A stretch of DNA of 64,000 nucleotides from Symbiodinium kawagutii (lineage: Eukaryota; Sar; Dinophyceae; Suessiales; Symbiodiniaceae). The position numbers and the translations under genes are program-made. The notes beneath the pieces are model-generated. The model saw nothing but the letters and a program-made list of their open reading frames with translations. It was not told the DNA's origin and searched no databases. Below are positions 1 to 12,165 of the stretch, one piece after another (the stretch's first letter is position 1; each line of letters begins with the position of its first letter). The DNA is taken from NCBI GenBank assembly GCA_009767595.1, contig VSDK01023923.1:178237-242236 (forward strand). Direction: 5' to 3'.

Positions 1-109
1 CCCCCTGGTTATGACCCCCCCTTTGCCCTGATGACGCAACGGTTCCCCACCAGCCGTCACCGACACCTCGAAGGTGACCCTGGGAGTCGGAGCTCCGTCC
101 GCACTTCAC

Positions 110-159
110 CTGGCACCGCGGCTCGCCATGACGAAGGGCGCGTTGCGCTTTTTTTTCAG
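110..159 (-). CDS. tentative exon e35 of the minus-strand gene
   Basis: GC-rich island at the left edge. On minus, an acceptor (ccccag) precedes an open segment read as L-K-K-K-R-N-A-P-F-V-M-A-S-R-G-A. It ends at a GTGAAG donor. The piece is short and basic, and its phase relative to e34 cannot be fixed. A plus-strand reading of the same island is also open. It is the last candidate exon visible, so the gene may continue beyond the left edge. Confidence 0.25.
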
Positions 160-1080
160 CTGGGGAGACGGGTGAACTGGAGATTCGTAGGGTGTTTGTG
201 CTGAAGGGAAAACAGAGATTGGCTGTTTAATTTGATTTTTTAACTAACAATGAGTTCAATTATTGTGGTCATTAGTTAATTGTTTTGTTTGTTTTATTGT
301 AGTAAAGCATGATGCAAATTGTAAACGAATCAACTGTTGTTTTTGTGGTTGTTTGATTGCAATAAAGAAAATAATTAACTAATGACCATAATGCCCATGA
401 TGAGATTTAAGAAAGATAATGGTTATAGTTTGACTTCAAACAATCAACGGTGTTACTAAGACAACAGTGATAATTGAACAATAAAACATATTAAGATTGA
501 AGGTCGTATTGTATGCTATTATAGTTTAATTGTTGGAAAGTAACAACTAATCACCATAATGGCCTCAATAGTTTTTGATAGATGAAAACACTGTTTTACT
601 TGGTTTCATCTTTATACAAATCAAAAATTGTAGCCGTAAAAACATGTATAACCATAATAGTTTTTTGAATAACAATTACTGTATGTTTTCCTGCAATTTA
701 ATCAATATGTAGAAAAATATAATAATATAATGCCTATGATGAGCGGTTTGATCAGTTATTCAATAACATTACAGACTTACTATTGTCTATGTTTCTTGAA
801 AAACTGCTTTATTCTCGTTTGTTTGAAGAACACACTTGCTGTTTTTTTAATTAATTTTGTGTTTTCATGGCTTTATTTTCAAAGAAACATAAATCCCAGT
901 AGACATAATAATCATAAAAATGTTGCACGCACAATAGTATACCCCCCCTAAATTTTCTATTTTCTTTTTTTTTTAGGGGGGGGTCTGCTTTGCAATTGCA
1001 TGTCTGAAATCTGGACTCTCCCGACGACACTCCCCGAAGGCCTCTTTCTTTCTTTTCTTTTTTCTTTTCTGTTCTTTCTT
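160..1080. other. AT-rich intron-like stretch
   Basis: No convincing coding sequence. A 15-base inverted repeat (ggtcattagttaatt at about 269 and its complement at about 372) could fold a loop of roughly 100 bases. The 73-residue plus ORF near 730 is AT-driven. Confidence 0.5.
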
Positions 1081-1082
1081 TT

Positions 1083-1635
1083 AACCACAATTGAAACACA
1101 CCATTTAACCACAATTCAACAACAGTAAGGAAGAAACAAAATAGAAGTGGGCCAGGCAGGTTGTTTCTTATTGCAGTTGCTAATTTCAATTTATAATTGC
1201 AATTGCAGGAGCTTGCAAGGGGGTACCCTTTGCGAACCTGTTTTTTGCAATTTTTTAAAAGGATTTTGGAAAAGAAAACAGCTGTTTTGGACAAGGTAAT
1301 TGTTTTGAATTTGTAAAGGTTTTGCTTGTGCTTTAAAAAATAATCCAATCACAATTAGAACGCATTTAAACACAATTCGAAAACAGTAAGGAAGAAACAA
1401 AATAGAAGTGGGCCAGGGAGGTTGTTTCTTATTGCAGTTGCTAATTTCAATTTATAATTGCAATTGCAGGAGCTTGCAAGAGGGTACCCTTTGCGAACCT
1501 GTTTTTTGCAATGTTCTAAAAGGATCTTTAAAAAGAAAACAGCTGTTTTGGACAAGGTAATGTTTTCTGAATTTGTAAAGGTTTGTTTTGCTCATTGAAC
1601 AGAATTTAATCACAATTAAAAACCTTAATACTGGT
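1083..1635. repeat. two-copy tandem duplication, period about 263
   Basis: The segment starting aacagtaaggaagaaac at 1121 recurs at 1382 with few differences over more than 200 bases, including the blocks ggagcttgcaag, gggtaccctttgcgaacc and aacagctgttttggacaagg. A third partial start (aatcacaatta) follows near 1608. The overlapping minus-strand ORFs are copies of each other and show no coding-type codon bias. Confidence 0.85.
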
Positions 1636-2746
1636 TGTGAGCTGGTTTTCTGGATCAATATTGAATTAAAATTAGCCCATTTATAATTTAGATTAATTTA
1701 GTAACGGGGAAATCTGGTAATTTGTGATCTTTTGGAAACATATTTGCAGCTATTGTGAATGTTGCACTATTATTGCAGCTGCTCTGGAACAAGTTAACAT
1801 TCTGCAATTTAAAATCAATAAGAGCTAATTTAAATTTAGTACGGGATGAACAATATGATTCTGGAAAATAATTGCAGCGATTGCAATCGCTCTACTATTG
1901 CTCGTTCAACATTGGCCTTATTAAAATAGAATCATGTTGTTGATCATGATTATAGATGGTTATGGTTTTGATGGCTATGATTCTTGTGATGCTTGTTCTG
2001 TGGCTACTAACCTGGTTGCCAGAATTGTTTATTCATGGTCGATTCAAATTTGATCGCTGCTGGTTGGAAATGATAATTCATCAATCAACCAACCACGAAT
2101 AATCACCATATTAATTATGGTCGACTGCTGTAGCCGTGATAATCCATGAAAATCGTCGGCAGTGTCGGTCAGAGTATTGCAAACAGTTGTTGCTGGCATG
2201 TATCGACTATTATGATATATGTTGTTCTCCACTATATTTCACCATCATCAACCATGTCAAACGATCGTCATGTCTGATTACCCACCACTTTTCTTTGCGA
2301 GGTCGTCAATAAAAGTGATCATAGAATCAGAATCGAACAACAACTTTTTTGTCGGCCTAACGAGGATAAACAACCACCATCCATCATACACAATGATTTC
2401 AATTGACTGTGGTTCTTGTTGTATATCGATTGTGGTTGTTGTCCACTATGTTTCACTATCATCAGCCATGTTTAACCATTGCAATAAAACATTATCAAGC
2501 ACATTTCTTTGTTAAGCTGTCATACATTTGTTCATTGAATCCATTTATTTTGGTTACATGCTCGATTTCTTTGTTGGGCTGTCACGAAAAATGATTGCAA
2601 TTGATTACAGATCATGTTATTGATTATTAATTACAATTTATCATTGATTATTCATTGCTATTGCCATTCATTAATCATCATATGAACTCATAGATTGATT
2701 CATTACAATTGCTATTGCTATTCATTATCAATCACACTGAACTCAC
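1636..2746. other. AT-rich intron-like stretch, nothing coding seen
   Basis: Degenerate tracts of gattgatcatta and aatcaccat type words. No supported gene, RNA or inverted-repeat element. Confidence 0.5.
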
Positions 2747-2816
2747 AAATCATTGCTGCCGGCGCACGGTGCAATCGACGAGCTGCAGCCCAACGGGGGG
2801 AAGAGGCCACCAACTC
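2747..2816 (-). CDS. candidate exon e34 of the minus-strand gene
   Basis: On minus, an AG|G acceptor (tttacgggag|G) precedes 70 bases that end at a consensus GTGAGT donor. The phase-0 reading is E-L-V-A-S-S-P-R-W-A-A-A-R-R-L-H-R-A-P-A. Two other frames stay open for most of the length, so the frame is uncertain. The plus strand is also open here but lacks a matching acceptor. Confidence 0.4.
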
Positions 2817-3590
2817 CTCCCGTAAAGCGGTGTCACACCATCCATGGTTGGGGTAAACCAAATATGTTTGATGAGGGTTGAATGTAATGATTGTAATGGT
2901 GGTTCATCAGTGGTGAATGATGGATAATCAATGGTTTTAATGATGGTTCATCAGTGGCCAATCAGCGGTTAATGATGGCTAATCAATGGTGAATGATGCT
3001 TAGTCAGTGGATAATGATGGACAATCAGTGGTTAATGATGGTGAAGAACTGGTCAGTGGTTTCAGCCCCCAAAAAGGGGAAAACAAAATGCTTGAAACCA
3101 CCAAACAAATAATGTTGCTATGGGTGAGTGGTGAATGATGATTGAATGATGATTTAATGATGAATTAATGATGAATTAATGATGATTTAATGATGAATTA
3201 ATGATGATTTAATGATGATTGAATGATGAATTAATGATGATTTAATGATGATTTAATGATGAATTGATGATGATTTAATGATGATTTAATGATGGTCTAT
3301 ACTGGTTGAGGATGGTTGATGGTGAATGATGCTTAGCGGTTGATCATCACTCTGGTGGTTGATCATTAACGTTAATCAATGAGTGCTGAATTGTTTGTTT
3401 GTTCTTTATGATGATTCATCAGGCTTACTGGCTTACAGTGATTGAGTGTTGAATAGTTAATGTCATATTCACCAGTGTTCGCGGTTTACTATACAAGAAT
3501 GATCTCAATAGTATTCCCTACCCTATCAGGTGCAGCTCTAGTAACCAAACTGGTTTCTACCATTGTTTTTTGGGGCTGGTCACCCACTAA
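2817..3590. repeat. degenerate aatgatggttaatgatgg tract
   Basis: Intron-like. Words of 9-12 bases based on (t)taatgatga/gg recur, most densely at 3120-3300, where units such as taatgatgattt and taatgatgaat alternate. No coding potential. Confidence 0.75.
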
Positions 3591-3591
3591 A

Positions 3592-3700
3592 GGGGTGTCT
3601 TAAAATAGGAGACCTCCAAAATGGAAATGCTTTATTGTTATAACTGCTAATCACATTATATAAATGATTTGGAGGGTCCCTTATTCGGGTATGGGTCAAA
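3592..3700. mobile_element. family-1 TIR element, diverged copy
   Basis: Starts ggtgtcttaaaatagg and ends in the diverged complement with gatttggagggtccc. It has the same layout as the better copies at 18683 and 26836. Confidence 0.55.
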
Positions 3701-3847
3701 ATAATGAACCCCCAATTTGCTCATGATGGAAATCTATGAAATAAACCAATGCTTTTTGGGATGCCACTATGGCTTGGCACATATCCATTATGAGAAACAC
3801 AATCATAACCATACCCAAACATAGCGCCAAAATACCCATATTGGCTT

Positions 3848-3955
3848 GGTGGCTTATAGATCCCTTGCTAAAAATATATTTTTAGTGGTTATATGGTAAA
3901 TCAATCATATCCCAAAAACACTAAAAACCTAAGTTAGTGGGTATAAGCCAGCCAG
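3848..3955. mobile_element. family-4 TIR element, copy 1 of 3
   Basis: About 108 bases from ggtggcttatagatccctt to gtgggtataagccagccag. The ends are short inverted repeats (tggcttata and tataagcca). The interior includes tatggtaaatcaatcatatc. Near-identical copies lie at 6395 and 25581. It is non-coding, and the high identity between copies suggests recent spread. Confidence 0.8.
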
Positions 3956-4048
3956 TTGGGCATCCCATTTTTGGCAAATACCCATCCAGTTGTAATATCA
4001 TGGGATCCATGGATCTGGGGTTAGTCACCCACTCTGGGAACCCGAAAC

Positions 4049-4169
4049 CTAGGCTGTACCCATCTCCTCCAACTGTCGTAGGCTTCCATGAAACGATGTT
4101 TCGCTGCCTGCCGTGTGCGAAAACAACATGCCACAGAAAATGCCCAGCTACACTCCGGCAAATGAACCT
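4049..4169 (-). CDS. candidate exon e33 of the minus-strand gene
   Basis: A pyrimidine-rich acceptor (ttctacttccag) opens a 121-base segment. It is read here with two leading bases, which fits e32 ending in phase 1. The protein includes H-R-F-M-E-A-Y-D-S-W-R-R-W-V-Q. A donor could lie at GTTTCG (4049) or GTACAG (4060). A second frame is also open, so the reading rests on phase continuity. Confidence 0.45.
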
Positions 4170-5188
4170 CTGGAAGTAGAAAATCCAGTATTTGAAGTGG
4201 TTTTACCTCAAGAAAATGGTGATGTATGATGGTTTGGTTCTGCCGCATAAAACTGTGATTTTCAGTTTCCCTTTGCCAAAGGGTGACCCACCAATTTGTT
4301 GTTCGGAAATCCTCCTGAAACATATCATAAACACCAAGAAATATCAGGAAACACCAAAAAACATCAAATTTGGCTGGAGAAAACTGAGGCCGCCCTGTGA
4401 ATGCTGGATCAACCTCTGATTGAGCCAACCAGCTGAGGCCCTCTCACGTGACACAAACCCTGCAGGTCACTGCGTTTACTCACAGCCATCGAGGACAGCT
4501 AAGCCTGTGGCCTACAGATTTCCCAGGGAAACTGTGGGTTCAACTTCAAAAGCACACATGTGCCTGCCTGTTATCGAGATATCATCAACAATCAAAAACA
4601 CTTGCTAACCTAAAAAGACCCTCCCAATGTTCGACATGAGGAAGGAAAAACATATTTAAAAAACATGTTCGATTTTTGGTGGTTTTTACTGATTATGCTG
4701 TGTTGTTTGCGAACACCTCTAGATTTGGAACGTTTGCTGTTTTATTTTGCTAAGCGTTTCCGTTGTTTAGCAGAAGTCTGCAGTAGTGAGGCTGCACACA
4801 GAAACGGTAGATCCTTACAATGCCAAACTACGTTTGAATACGAATCCCCTAAACGAACAACCACGCAATCCCTCTATCAGGCAAAAACATATCAATGGTG
4901 GAAAATTCGGTTTGCAGCCGTTGGGGCATCGGTTGGGCAACCCTAATTTTTTTCAAATTTAGCTTCTTTGATGAAATGGAAAATCCAACTCCCAAACCTG
5001 AACCATTACCGTCTCAGCCTCTGTTTCTCTAGCTAGATAAGTGACGATGAATCATGATTTTCACTCCTTGTATGTCCAAGTTCAGCCGTATCTGGTAGGC
5101 CATCCCGGTGCAAAGTTTTGTTGCCAAGAAGGGTATCCCCAATGCAAACACCAGCAAAAAACTGAATCAACATAACCATATATCTATG
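4170..5188. other. intron-like stretch with open but unassigned frames
   Basis: ORFs of 60-95 residues exist on both strands (for example plus 4665-4946) but none has a recognisable motif or splice flanks that extend the gene. It may be old mobile-element debris. Confidence 0.35.
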
Positions 5189-5189
5189 T

Positions 5190-5410
5190 TACAGGGCGGC
5201 ATCGGCGCTGACTCGGTCCCCGCCGGTGATGAAGGTTTCCGGCGCGCACGAGACCAACTCATCCACCGAATTGATAATAGGCACGAAGTGAGTTGTCGCA
5301 ATCTTGTCGAGCGCTGAGGTGATGAAACATGTTGTTTGCTGGTTGATGTTAGCCCCCCGCGCGCCGGTGCAATCAATCAAGCTGCCCGGCTCATGCCAAA
5401 ACAAATCCAA
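5190..5410 (-). pseudogene. unassigned ORF remnant, probably mobile-element derived
   Basis: The minus strand carries a 73-residue open stretch with natural composition, including PGSLIDCTGARGANINQQ and, later, HFVPIINSVDELVSCAPETF, ending at a stop. It lacks the splice flanks of the exon series. I do not recognise the family. A plus-strand fragment of similar character follows at 5552, so this may be a scrambled element. Confidence 0.45.
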
Positions 5411-5551
5411 AACGCGTCATGGAACTACAGCTCCCAGGTGCAAATCTCATTCTGGGCTGCTCGCTCTCTGTCGCTGTGTTCAAATCCCAAACGCACGCAT
5501 GCCTTCCCCTGGAGAATCTTCAGGCAAATCAATTTTTGATCAATCTCATTT

Positions 5552-5773
5552 TTGTTTTCAAAGGACGGCCTGGGGCATCTACGTCAAACGCTTGCCGAAT
5601 GCGTGCAAAGGTTAAAAGCCCGCGATGTCGCACAGAAATCCAAGGCAAACAAAATGCTCGACAACCGAACGTTTGCGACTTTTCTAATCACCACGTCGCG
5701 GCACTTGCTAGCCAATTTCTACGAACGCTATGTGTCTCATTGTTCTGTTACAGCTCTTTTCGTGCTCGGGTAG
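5552..5773 (+). pseudogene. unassigned ORF remnant on plus
   Basis: A 73-residue open frame with good composition, including LAECVQRLKARDVAQKSKAN and TFATFLITTSRHLLANFYER, ending in a stop. It overlaps a longer, less protein-like ORF in another frame (5419-5886). It is probably a fragment of an element gene. No family assigned. Confidence 0.4.
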
Positions 5774-6114
5774 CCGGTGATGTTTGTTTTCAAAACAATA
5801 ACATACATGATTATGACGCATCATTAGCGATGACACTCGTTGCGAACCGCTGTTTCAGCCAAGGAATGAAATCCGATGCTTTCTAAACTCGGCTTATGCT
5901 ACCCAATTTTTCCTGGATTTTTGTTGGGTCCAATTTTCCGCCGGTGGGGTGCTGGCAATAGAAGTGCCGGCACGACAGTTTGGGATGACAGCAGATCTTT
6001 GGGAGGTCTCGGGTAGCTGAAATGGTCGCTTCATTCTCTCAAAAGAGATGAGTTTGATGTGGCAATCCAAGGCAAATCCACGGTGCTACAAAAACAATGG
6101 TACTGCTACCAGAA

Positions 6115-6224
6115 CTGGTTGGTGGTTGAACTACCCTTGTGAAACATATCAGTCAGCCAGCTAACCATGCGCCAAGAGTAGGGAAAAGAACGAATATCAA
6201 CAAATGTTTCAAACCACCCACCAG
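6115..6224. mobile_element. family-3 TIR element
   Basis: Begins ctggttggtggttgaacta and ends aatgtttcaaaccacccaccag, an imperfect inverted repeat of about 17 bases at the two ends. Other copies: 10758, 21814, 52279, 56466. Confidence 0.75.
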
Positions 6225-6394
6225 TAATAGAAGGCCAAATTACCAACTTACTTGCGCGTTCTTCAGCCTGGTCCGTGTCCGTCATCATGAGCTTGCCGTG
6301 AAATCGTTGTTTCCTCAAATTATACTTTCTAAAGAGTCAGTCATTCCTTGTGAAACCTTGTGGTGTGAAATGGAACTTTTCAGGACGATTCCTT

Positions 6395-6502
6395 GGTGGC
6401 TTATAGATCCCTTGCTAAAAATATATGTTTAGTGGTTATATGGTAAATCAATCATATCCCAAAAACACTAAAAACCTAAGTTAGTGGGTATAAGCCATCC
6501 AG
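6395..6502. mobile_element. family-4 TIR element, copy 2 of 3
   Basis: Nearly identical to 3848-3955 over its whole length, including the interior tatggtaaatcaatcatatc and the tataagcca end. Confidence 0.85.
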
Positions 6503-8301
6503 ATTCCTTTCATGAATTCCTTCGGCCGCATCTGCCATGAGTAGCAAGAAAGCAGCTCCCGCTGCTTCACCGCGAGTACCTGTGCATCTCCCCCATAGCT
6601 GAAATAATGCGCATTGATTTGTTTATGATGGTAGGTTGATCATGGTGCATCAATGATGGTTAATGATGGTCAGTGATGGTTACTTGCAATCACTGACCAT
6701 CACTGACCATCATTCACCATCACTGGTCATGAGTGATGGCTATCATTGTAGAGCCCTGCTGATTCAGTGTGAGTCCCCTTGGAGAGGTGCCAAGCCGAGA
6801 TCGAAGTTGAGAAAACTCCTCGCAGTTGAGATCTCTAGGCTCAAGGTAGTCAACAAGTGGTACATGTTTTAGATCTGAAACATAGTTTCTGAATATTTTG
6901 CAACAATTACTACCCATACAAATAAATTCAAGCATACTATTATAATAGCAATAGTACCGTTCTGTGAAACATGTTTTCGGTATTAGTATGGCCATGCTTC
7001 ACGTCACAAATTGCCCAACAGTTGTAGTATGTGCGATTCCAGTTGGCACCATTCGATGACAACATGATGACAACCAATGCAACGGATTTCTCTATTTGGA
7101 AATGTTGACCAAATGACATTTAGCTACAAATGCTGTCGGAACATTCTGAAGTGCAATAACCTCTTCACAGCAAACCCATCTTTTCCTTGTCAGAAGAATA
7201 CAAATGAAGTCACATCATGACAAGTGACAATTCGACTTCATTAAGTATCATCATTGGAACATTTGAGTCTGCAGCTCAACCAACAATATCATCAGATCAC
7301 TGTTTGCGGGAATGACATTAACAAGGTACCCCTCCAGCAAAAGTCGATCAACGAGATAGCGGAACGCTTCTACTCAGAACCAGCTCCACTTCACGACACC
7401 CTGAGATTAACAGCACCAAAGGATTGGATCGATCAGCCGTGCGACATCCAAAAAGGATGAGTTACAGGCGTCACAGTTCGGAAATAAAAGGGTCATTTTA
7501 GAACATTTCATTTGGAAAAGCAAAACCCTTGTGAAAACTTCATTCTATTTTGAAACTGAAACATGTTGTTTTATGTTGTTCCACATCCGATGGCAAAACT
7601 CAGAGTGAAACTCCACGTTTCAGCTGGAGTGAAATCCACATGCCAGTGGGTCAGTTCACCCCGTACCCCTGGTTCCCCTATCATTCACCAGGCTGTTGTC
7701 CCTATGAAATTGTTGGTGGAAATCCCCCATGAGCGTTGGTTGGTTAATATTGACCTATAGCCATATAGCTGGTATATATCCCCTATAATTGTTATTATCA
7801 TCCCCTATTATTAACCATTGACCAGCTATTATTGGTTGGTTAACTGCTTGACCCAACTCGACACATGAAGTTGGAGTCTTCCAGCTCTAGGCGGATTATC
7901 TCCAGGGCCCAGGATCAGATGGCCGGCCTCCCACTTTCTGGATGTACTTTGTTGTCAGCCAAGTGACTCATCCACGTAGGCACGTGGCACCGTAACAGTC
8001 AGTTTCACCTGCTGCCGTTTTGGAGCTAATCTATCTTTATCCATCTAACTCATCTAACTGACTAATATTTGATGTATGTCCCATCTATACACTATTTGAA
8101 GTATATCTAACCTAATCAGATCCAATCAAATGAAACTTGATCTATCTACATGATATTCCAAGTATATCTCATCAAATCCAATCAAATCAAATCAAGTCTA
8201 ATCAAATCCAATCAAATCCAATCCAATCAAATCTATCTCTACATCACCAAAGTAAGGACGCTTCCACCTCCTGTGTGGCCCTCAAGGCTCGCTAAGTGCA
8301 C
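6503..8301. other. intron-like stretch with one family-2 element
   Basis: Holds degenerate aatgatggtca words (6620-6740), a family-2 element copy at about 7641-7762, and a (t)ccaatcaaatc tract at 8155-8240. No supported gene. Confidence 0.5.
7641..7762. mobile_element. family-2 TIR element
   Basis: Reads gccagtgggtcagttcacc, then gtacccctggttccccta, and ends ttgacctatagcc. The layout matches the intact copy at 45071. The ends are short inverted repeats (consensus ggctatgggtcaa / ttgacccatagcc). Confidence 0.65.
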
Positions 8302-8365
8302 CTCGTCCGCTGCGGCCGCCATGGCTTTGAATGTCATCTGCTGCCGTCAGAAAGGCCAGGACGCC
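8302..8365 (-). CDS. candidate exon e32 of the minus-strand gene
   Basis: AG|G acceptor (tgcctggccag|G), phase 0, donor GAG|GTGCAC. It is 64 bases and reads G-V-L-A-F-L-T-A-A-D-D-I-Q-S-H-G-G-R-S-G-R. The phase-0 start fits the phase-0 end of e31, and its single trailing base fits e33. A plus-strand reading is open too, so strand support comes mainly from continuity. Confidence 0.55.
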
Positions 8366-9762
8366 CTGGCCAGGCATCAGGTGCCAACGCACCCGGAGAT
8401 GTGTCAGATCCCAAAGATTGGATGGGCATTGGATGGGTGAACCATGGCTGAGGCTAATCGCTGGTTAATCACTGTTAATGTATTAGTGGTTAATCATTAT
8501 TAGTCGTGATCATTAACTATGATCATGATGAGTAGTCATGATTAGTGATATTAGAAATATTAGCCAATATGTCTTATATGATGGCTAATCATGGTGGTTA
8601 TATGATGGCTAGTAAGGTTGATTCAATGATTCGTGATGGTTTATTTGATTGAATGCTTAATGATGGTTAATCAGTGGTAAATGATGCTTCATGAGCCATG
8701 GCTAGGGGTGATTCAAGCTAATATGGGATATATGATGGCTAACAATGGCTTTATAGTAACCATTAACCATGGCTAAGAAGGGTTATTCAATGCCTAATGA
8801 TGCTCAATCAATGGTTCATGATGCTTCACGATGGTTGGTTGTACAAAATGATCAGGAAACGATAAGGATTCAAATGGTTCATGATGATTACACTGCTGGT
8901 CTCATGGTAATTGCGGCTAATCATTAAAATATACTGCTAGTACCATTGGTAAATAATGATTAGATGGTACCATGACCATATGATATCTTATAATACTGCT
9001 AATCGAATTACCATTGGTTAATGATCCAAATGGCAAAATAGTCATTAGAATTCACTGCTGCTGGTCAATTGCTGGTTAGGCTCTCCTTACCTGGCAAACA
9101 TTGCCCTGGTGACATGGAAACTATCTGGCATCTATAGCCGGTTTACCTACAAACGAAGGTGACTTTTCCCTTCCACATATTGGAGTTTCTCAAAAGAGGG
9201 AACCTTCAAAATGGATAGATTACTACTATTTTTAATGATAAATCAAACAAGGATGATTTTAGGGTACCCCCGTTTTGGGAAACCAACATTTTTTGGTTTC
9301 TTTAGTCGTGACCCATGTATCACATTCTGTCAGGTACATCAAGGTTGAGCAAAGTCATGTGATGGTCTTTTTTGAAAACAGGAGTACCTTCAAATCATCC
9401 AATATGAGCTATTTATAGTACTAAACCAATCTTTTTCGGGTTCCCTTTTAAGGTACCCCTATTTGGAAAAATATTATTTACTTAAATGGTTAACAAAAAA
9501 GTTTTGATTAACTTAGCAAATACCTGGAAATGGTTGTAATTTACTTAAATGGTACCCATTTCTAGGGGGTAAGGTTAAATTTCATTACGTTTTGTAAACC
9601 CCATATATAGCTGGTATATCCTCTATTATTGTTGGTTGATATCTCCTATTACTAAGCATTAACACTATTGGTTGGCTGGTTAACTGCTTGACCCACAGCC
9701 ATGTGCTGACCGTAGGTCTACCCATGAACCGTGTGCTACCACCTCCTCCCAGGACTGGCCAC
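8366..9762. other. intron-like stretch, nothing coding seen
   Basis: Degenerate aatgatggtt/aatcatta words and isolated halves of family-1 elements (for example around 9240-9300). No gene, RNA or intact element supported. Confidence 0.5.
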
Positions 9763-9863
9763 CTGAAAGAGCCCGCAGTGCAGCACAGAGCGCAGAAGGT
9801 ATCGACGTTGACGCGTGGCCATGCCGTTGAGGTTCAACAGCAACTTGCCCACGAAAGCTTCGC
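9763..9863 (-). CDS. exon e31 of the minus-strand gene
   Basis: One of the clearest exons. Acceptor gggttttgccag|G, 101 bases, donor CAG|GTGGCC. After two leading bases it reads E-A-F-V-G-K-L-L-L-N-L-N-G-M-A-T-R-Q-R-R and ends L-H-C-G-L-F-Q. Third positions are mostly G or C. The two-base start fits a phase-1 end of e29 or e30, and the phase-0 end fits e32. Leu-rich and basic, probably helical; no family recognised. Confidence 0.7.
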
Positions 9864-10014
9864 CTGGCAAAACCCGTTGTGATTTTCGAACAGCCAGGGG
9901 GGATCAAGGCTTAACAATGGTTATGAAGTGGTATAATAGGGGGAACCAAATGGAATGTAGGTAAAGTGGTCATATTTTTTCGAGTGGTTATACAATCATT
10001 GAAATTTACATACA

Positions 10015-10205
10015 CAAATAAATATATATGTAAATATATATATATATATATAAGTTTTACATATATAGATACACATATATATTTACATTTATATTTACAA
10101 ATATATTTACATGTATATATTTTTACAAATGTATTTACATATATATATATATATTTATTTATTTATTTACAGATATATATTTTAAATCTATAAATATATA
10201 TGTAT
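10015..10205. repeat. TA-rich low-complexity tract
   Basis: Runs of tatata and tttacatatat with almost no G or C. The Y/I-rich ORF across it is an artefact of composition. Confidence 0.9.
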
Positions 10206-10757
10206 ATATCACAAAATACAGATATTATCATGATACTAGGGCATACTAAATGTAATGATGACAGGGGGATTCAATGGTTCACACAGTTGTGCAATGATTA
10301 CTTTCCATCAACCTAATTGCGTAATGAATGGTGAATATATACAGTGATTCCCAATCGTCGGTTCTATCCTGATGATGCTCGGGGAGACCAAATGCACCCA
10401 ATCAATCACTGGTGGTGAAGAACTAACGGTCAGTACTCTCTAATGGTTGATACCAGGGGATATGAACCAATAAGAATATGGGATACAATGGATACAACAA
10501 CTCTTAAATGGCCGGAGGTGAAACCAAAACCACCAAAGATGGGTCAGAACCGATGGTTGCACTCCGGCAAAGTAAGCGGAAAGTTGAACATCCACCCTTT
10601 ACAGCCCAGTTTACCTTCTCAAACAGGTGATTTTTGGCGCAACCAGGTTAGTTCACCAAAGGGTCATCCCGGTTCATGCAGGTAGACCACAGCCCAAACT
10701 GGGTGGGTGAACATCACAGCCAAACGAGTGAATGCTCATGTTTTTTTGACTGGGAAC

Positions 10758-10855
10758 CTGGTTGGTGGTTTTAACCCCTATGAAAAATATTAGTCTATCA
10801 ACCATTTGTTAATAACTACTAGGGAAGATAACAAATGTTTGAAACCACCAGACAG
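10758..10855. mobile_element. family-3 TIR element
   Basis: From ctggttggtggttttaacc to aatgtttgaaaccaccagacag. Inverted ends as in the 52279 copy. Confidence 0.75.
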
Positions 10856-11202
10856 GAACAGTTGGGGTACGCAGCATTGACTCACAGCCAGGTGTTCCGA
10901 CACCCAGCGATTGTAGATGATGAAATGTCGTCGTGCCATGTCAGTTTACCATGCCGTTTGTTGCTAATTAATACACTCAGGAGTGTCCACAACGGGCATA
11001 CCCCCATCATATACCATTCCTCCATTTCATTCATAAGTTCTGATAATCATCATGAAGAAACACAAGCGGTAAGCACAGTCATAACAATTGAGATTGACTC
11101 TGATAATCCGTCCAAAATAGCATTCCTTACCTATGTTAAAGTGGGTCGAGTAGGTAACATATGCCATTGATGAGCTACGCCCTGCTACCATTGCCATCTC
11201 AC

Positions 11203-11286
11203 TCAGTGCTCTCCCACTGGTGCCTTCTTCTGTGCGCGGCAAAGGGCATGGCCATCGACTTTCTGGAGAGGCATCCTGGGAGGGCC
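11203..11286 (-). CDS. tentative exon e30 of the minus-strand gene
   Basis: Acceptor cccccctgcag|G and a strong GTGAGA donor bound 84 bases. The reading with two leading bases contains S-Q-D-A-S-P-E-S-R-W-P-C-P-L-P. Because 84 is a multiple of three, it can be included or skipped without changing the frame between e29 and e31. The opposite strand reads even better (A-K-G-M-A-I-D-F-L-E-R-H-P-G-R-A-L-Q), so the strand is uncertain. Confidence 0.3.
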   Translation of the reverse strand, partial: GPPRMPLQKVDGHALCRAQKKAPVGEH

Positions 11287-11859
11287 CTGCAGGGGGGTTT
11301 GGTCGGTGGGTGGGGTGTTGTTCGGTTGGTAAATCTGTAAACTTGCAGTTGAATGATAAGGCAATTGATGTTGAAACATGTGGTGGGGTAATTGGTTGGT
11401 TTCTTGTAATGGGATATGTAACCACGTTAAATGTGGTTTTTCATATTCATAATTCATCCACACATGAAACAGTTCGATAACACCACTTGGAATATGATGG
11501 AATATGAATAAATCAATTGCTGCATCTACAAAGTGCCCCCCTCCTTTTCTTTGTTAAGTGATAAGTTGTTTGATTATCATACTTACAACTAGTTGCTGAC
11601 AAAAAAACTAGTTTATTGGTCAACTCTCGGGTATGGCTATACTTACTGGTTGACTATAGCTATACCATAACTGCTAGTTGGCCTAGCTATGACCGAATAG
11701 GGGTAGCATCATCCAGTGAGTCAACCATCTATAGTAACAAGCCAGCCATAACTTTAGGGCCCCCAAGTCTAGGCGTGAGAAATCACCCTTTGAAAGGCCC
11801 CACAGGTATAAGTCAACCAACGAGCCATTGAACTATGGTTAAGTTATATGGCTGTCGGA

Positions 11860-11980
11860 TGCTGTGGGTCAAAACCCTTAGTCCCCCTGGTTCCCCCATC
11901 ATTAAGCATTGTTTTCCCTATGAAATTGTTGGTTATTATCCACCACTATTGGGTGGTTAACTGCTTGACCCATACCCATG
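11860..11980. mobile_element. family-2 TIR element
   Basis: From gctgtgggtcaaaaccctta through ctggttcccccatcattaa to gcttgacccatacccatg. Family-2 layout. Confidence 0.7.
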
Positions 11981-12040
11981 TATAGCTGGTATATCCCCTA
12001 TTATTGTTGGTTGATATCTCTCATTACTAAGCATTTACCA

Positions 12041-12086
12041 TTGGTTGGTTGGTTGGTTGGTTGGTTGGTTGGTTGGTTGGTTGGTT
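12041..12086. repeat. (TTGG)n microsatellite
   Basis: About eleven uninterrupted ttgg units. Confidence 0.95.
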
Positions 12087-12165
12087 CATATTGACCCATG
12101 GCCATATGTACCACAACTGGTAGTTGCCCTAGCTATATCCGAAGTGAAATAGCTGGGAGGCTCAC

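Larger units (their letters stand above)
9864..11202. other. intron-like stretch with TA-rich microsatellite
   Basis: A (ta)n/tttacatatata tract at about 10015-10205 and a family-3 element at 10758. The 80-residue and 111-residue plus ORFs (10443, 10835) show no coding bias. Confidence 0.5.
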
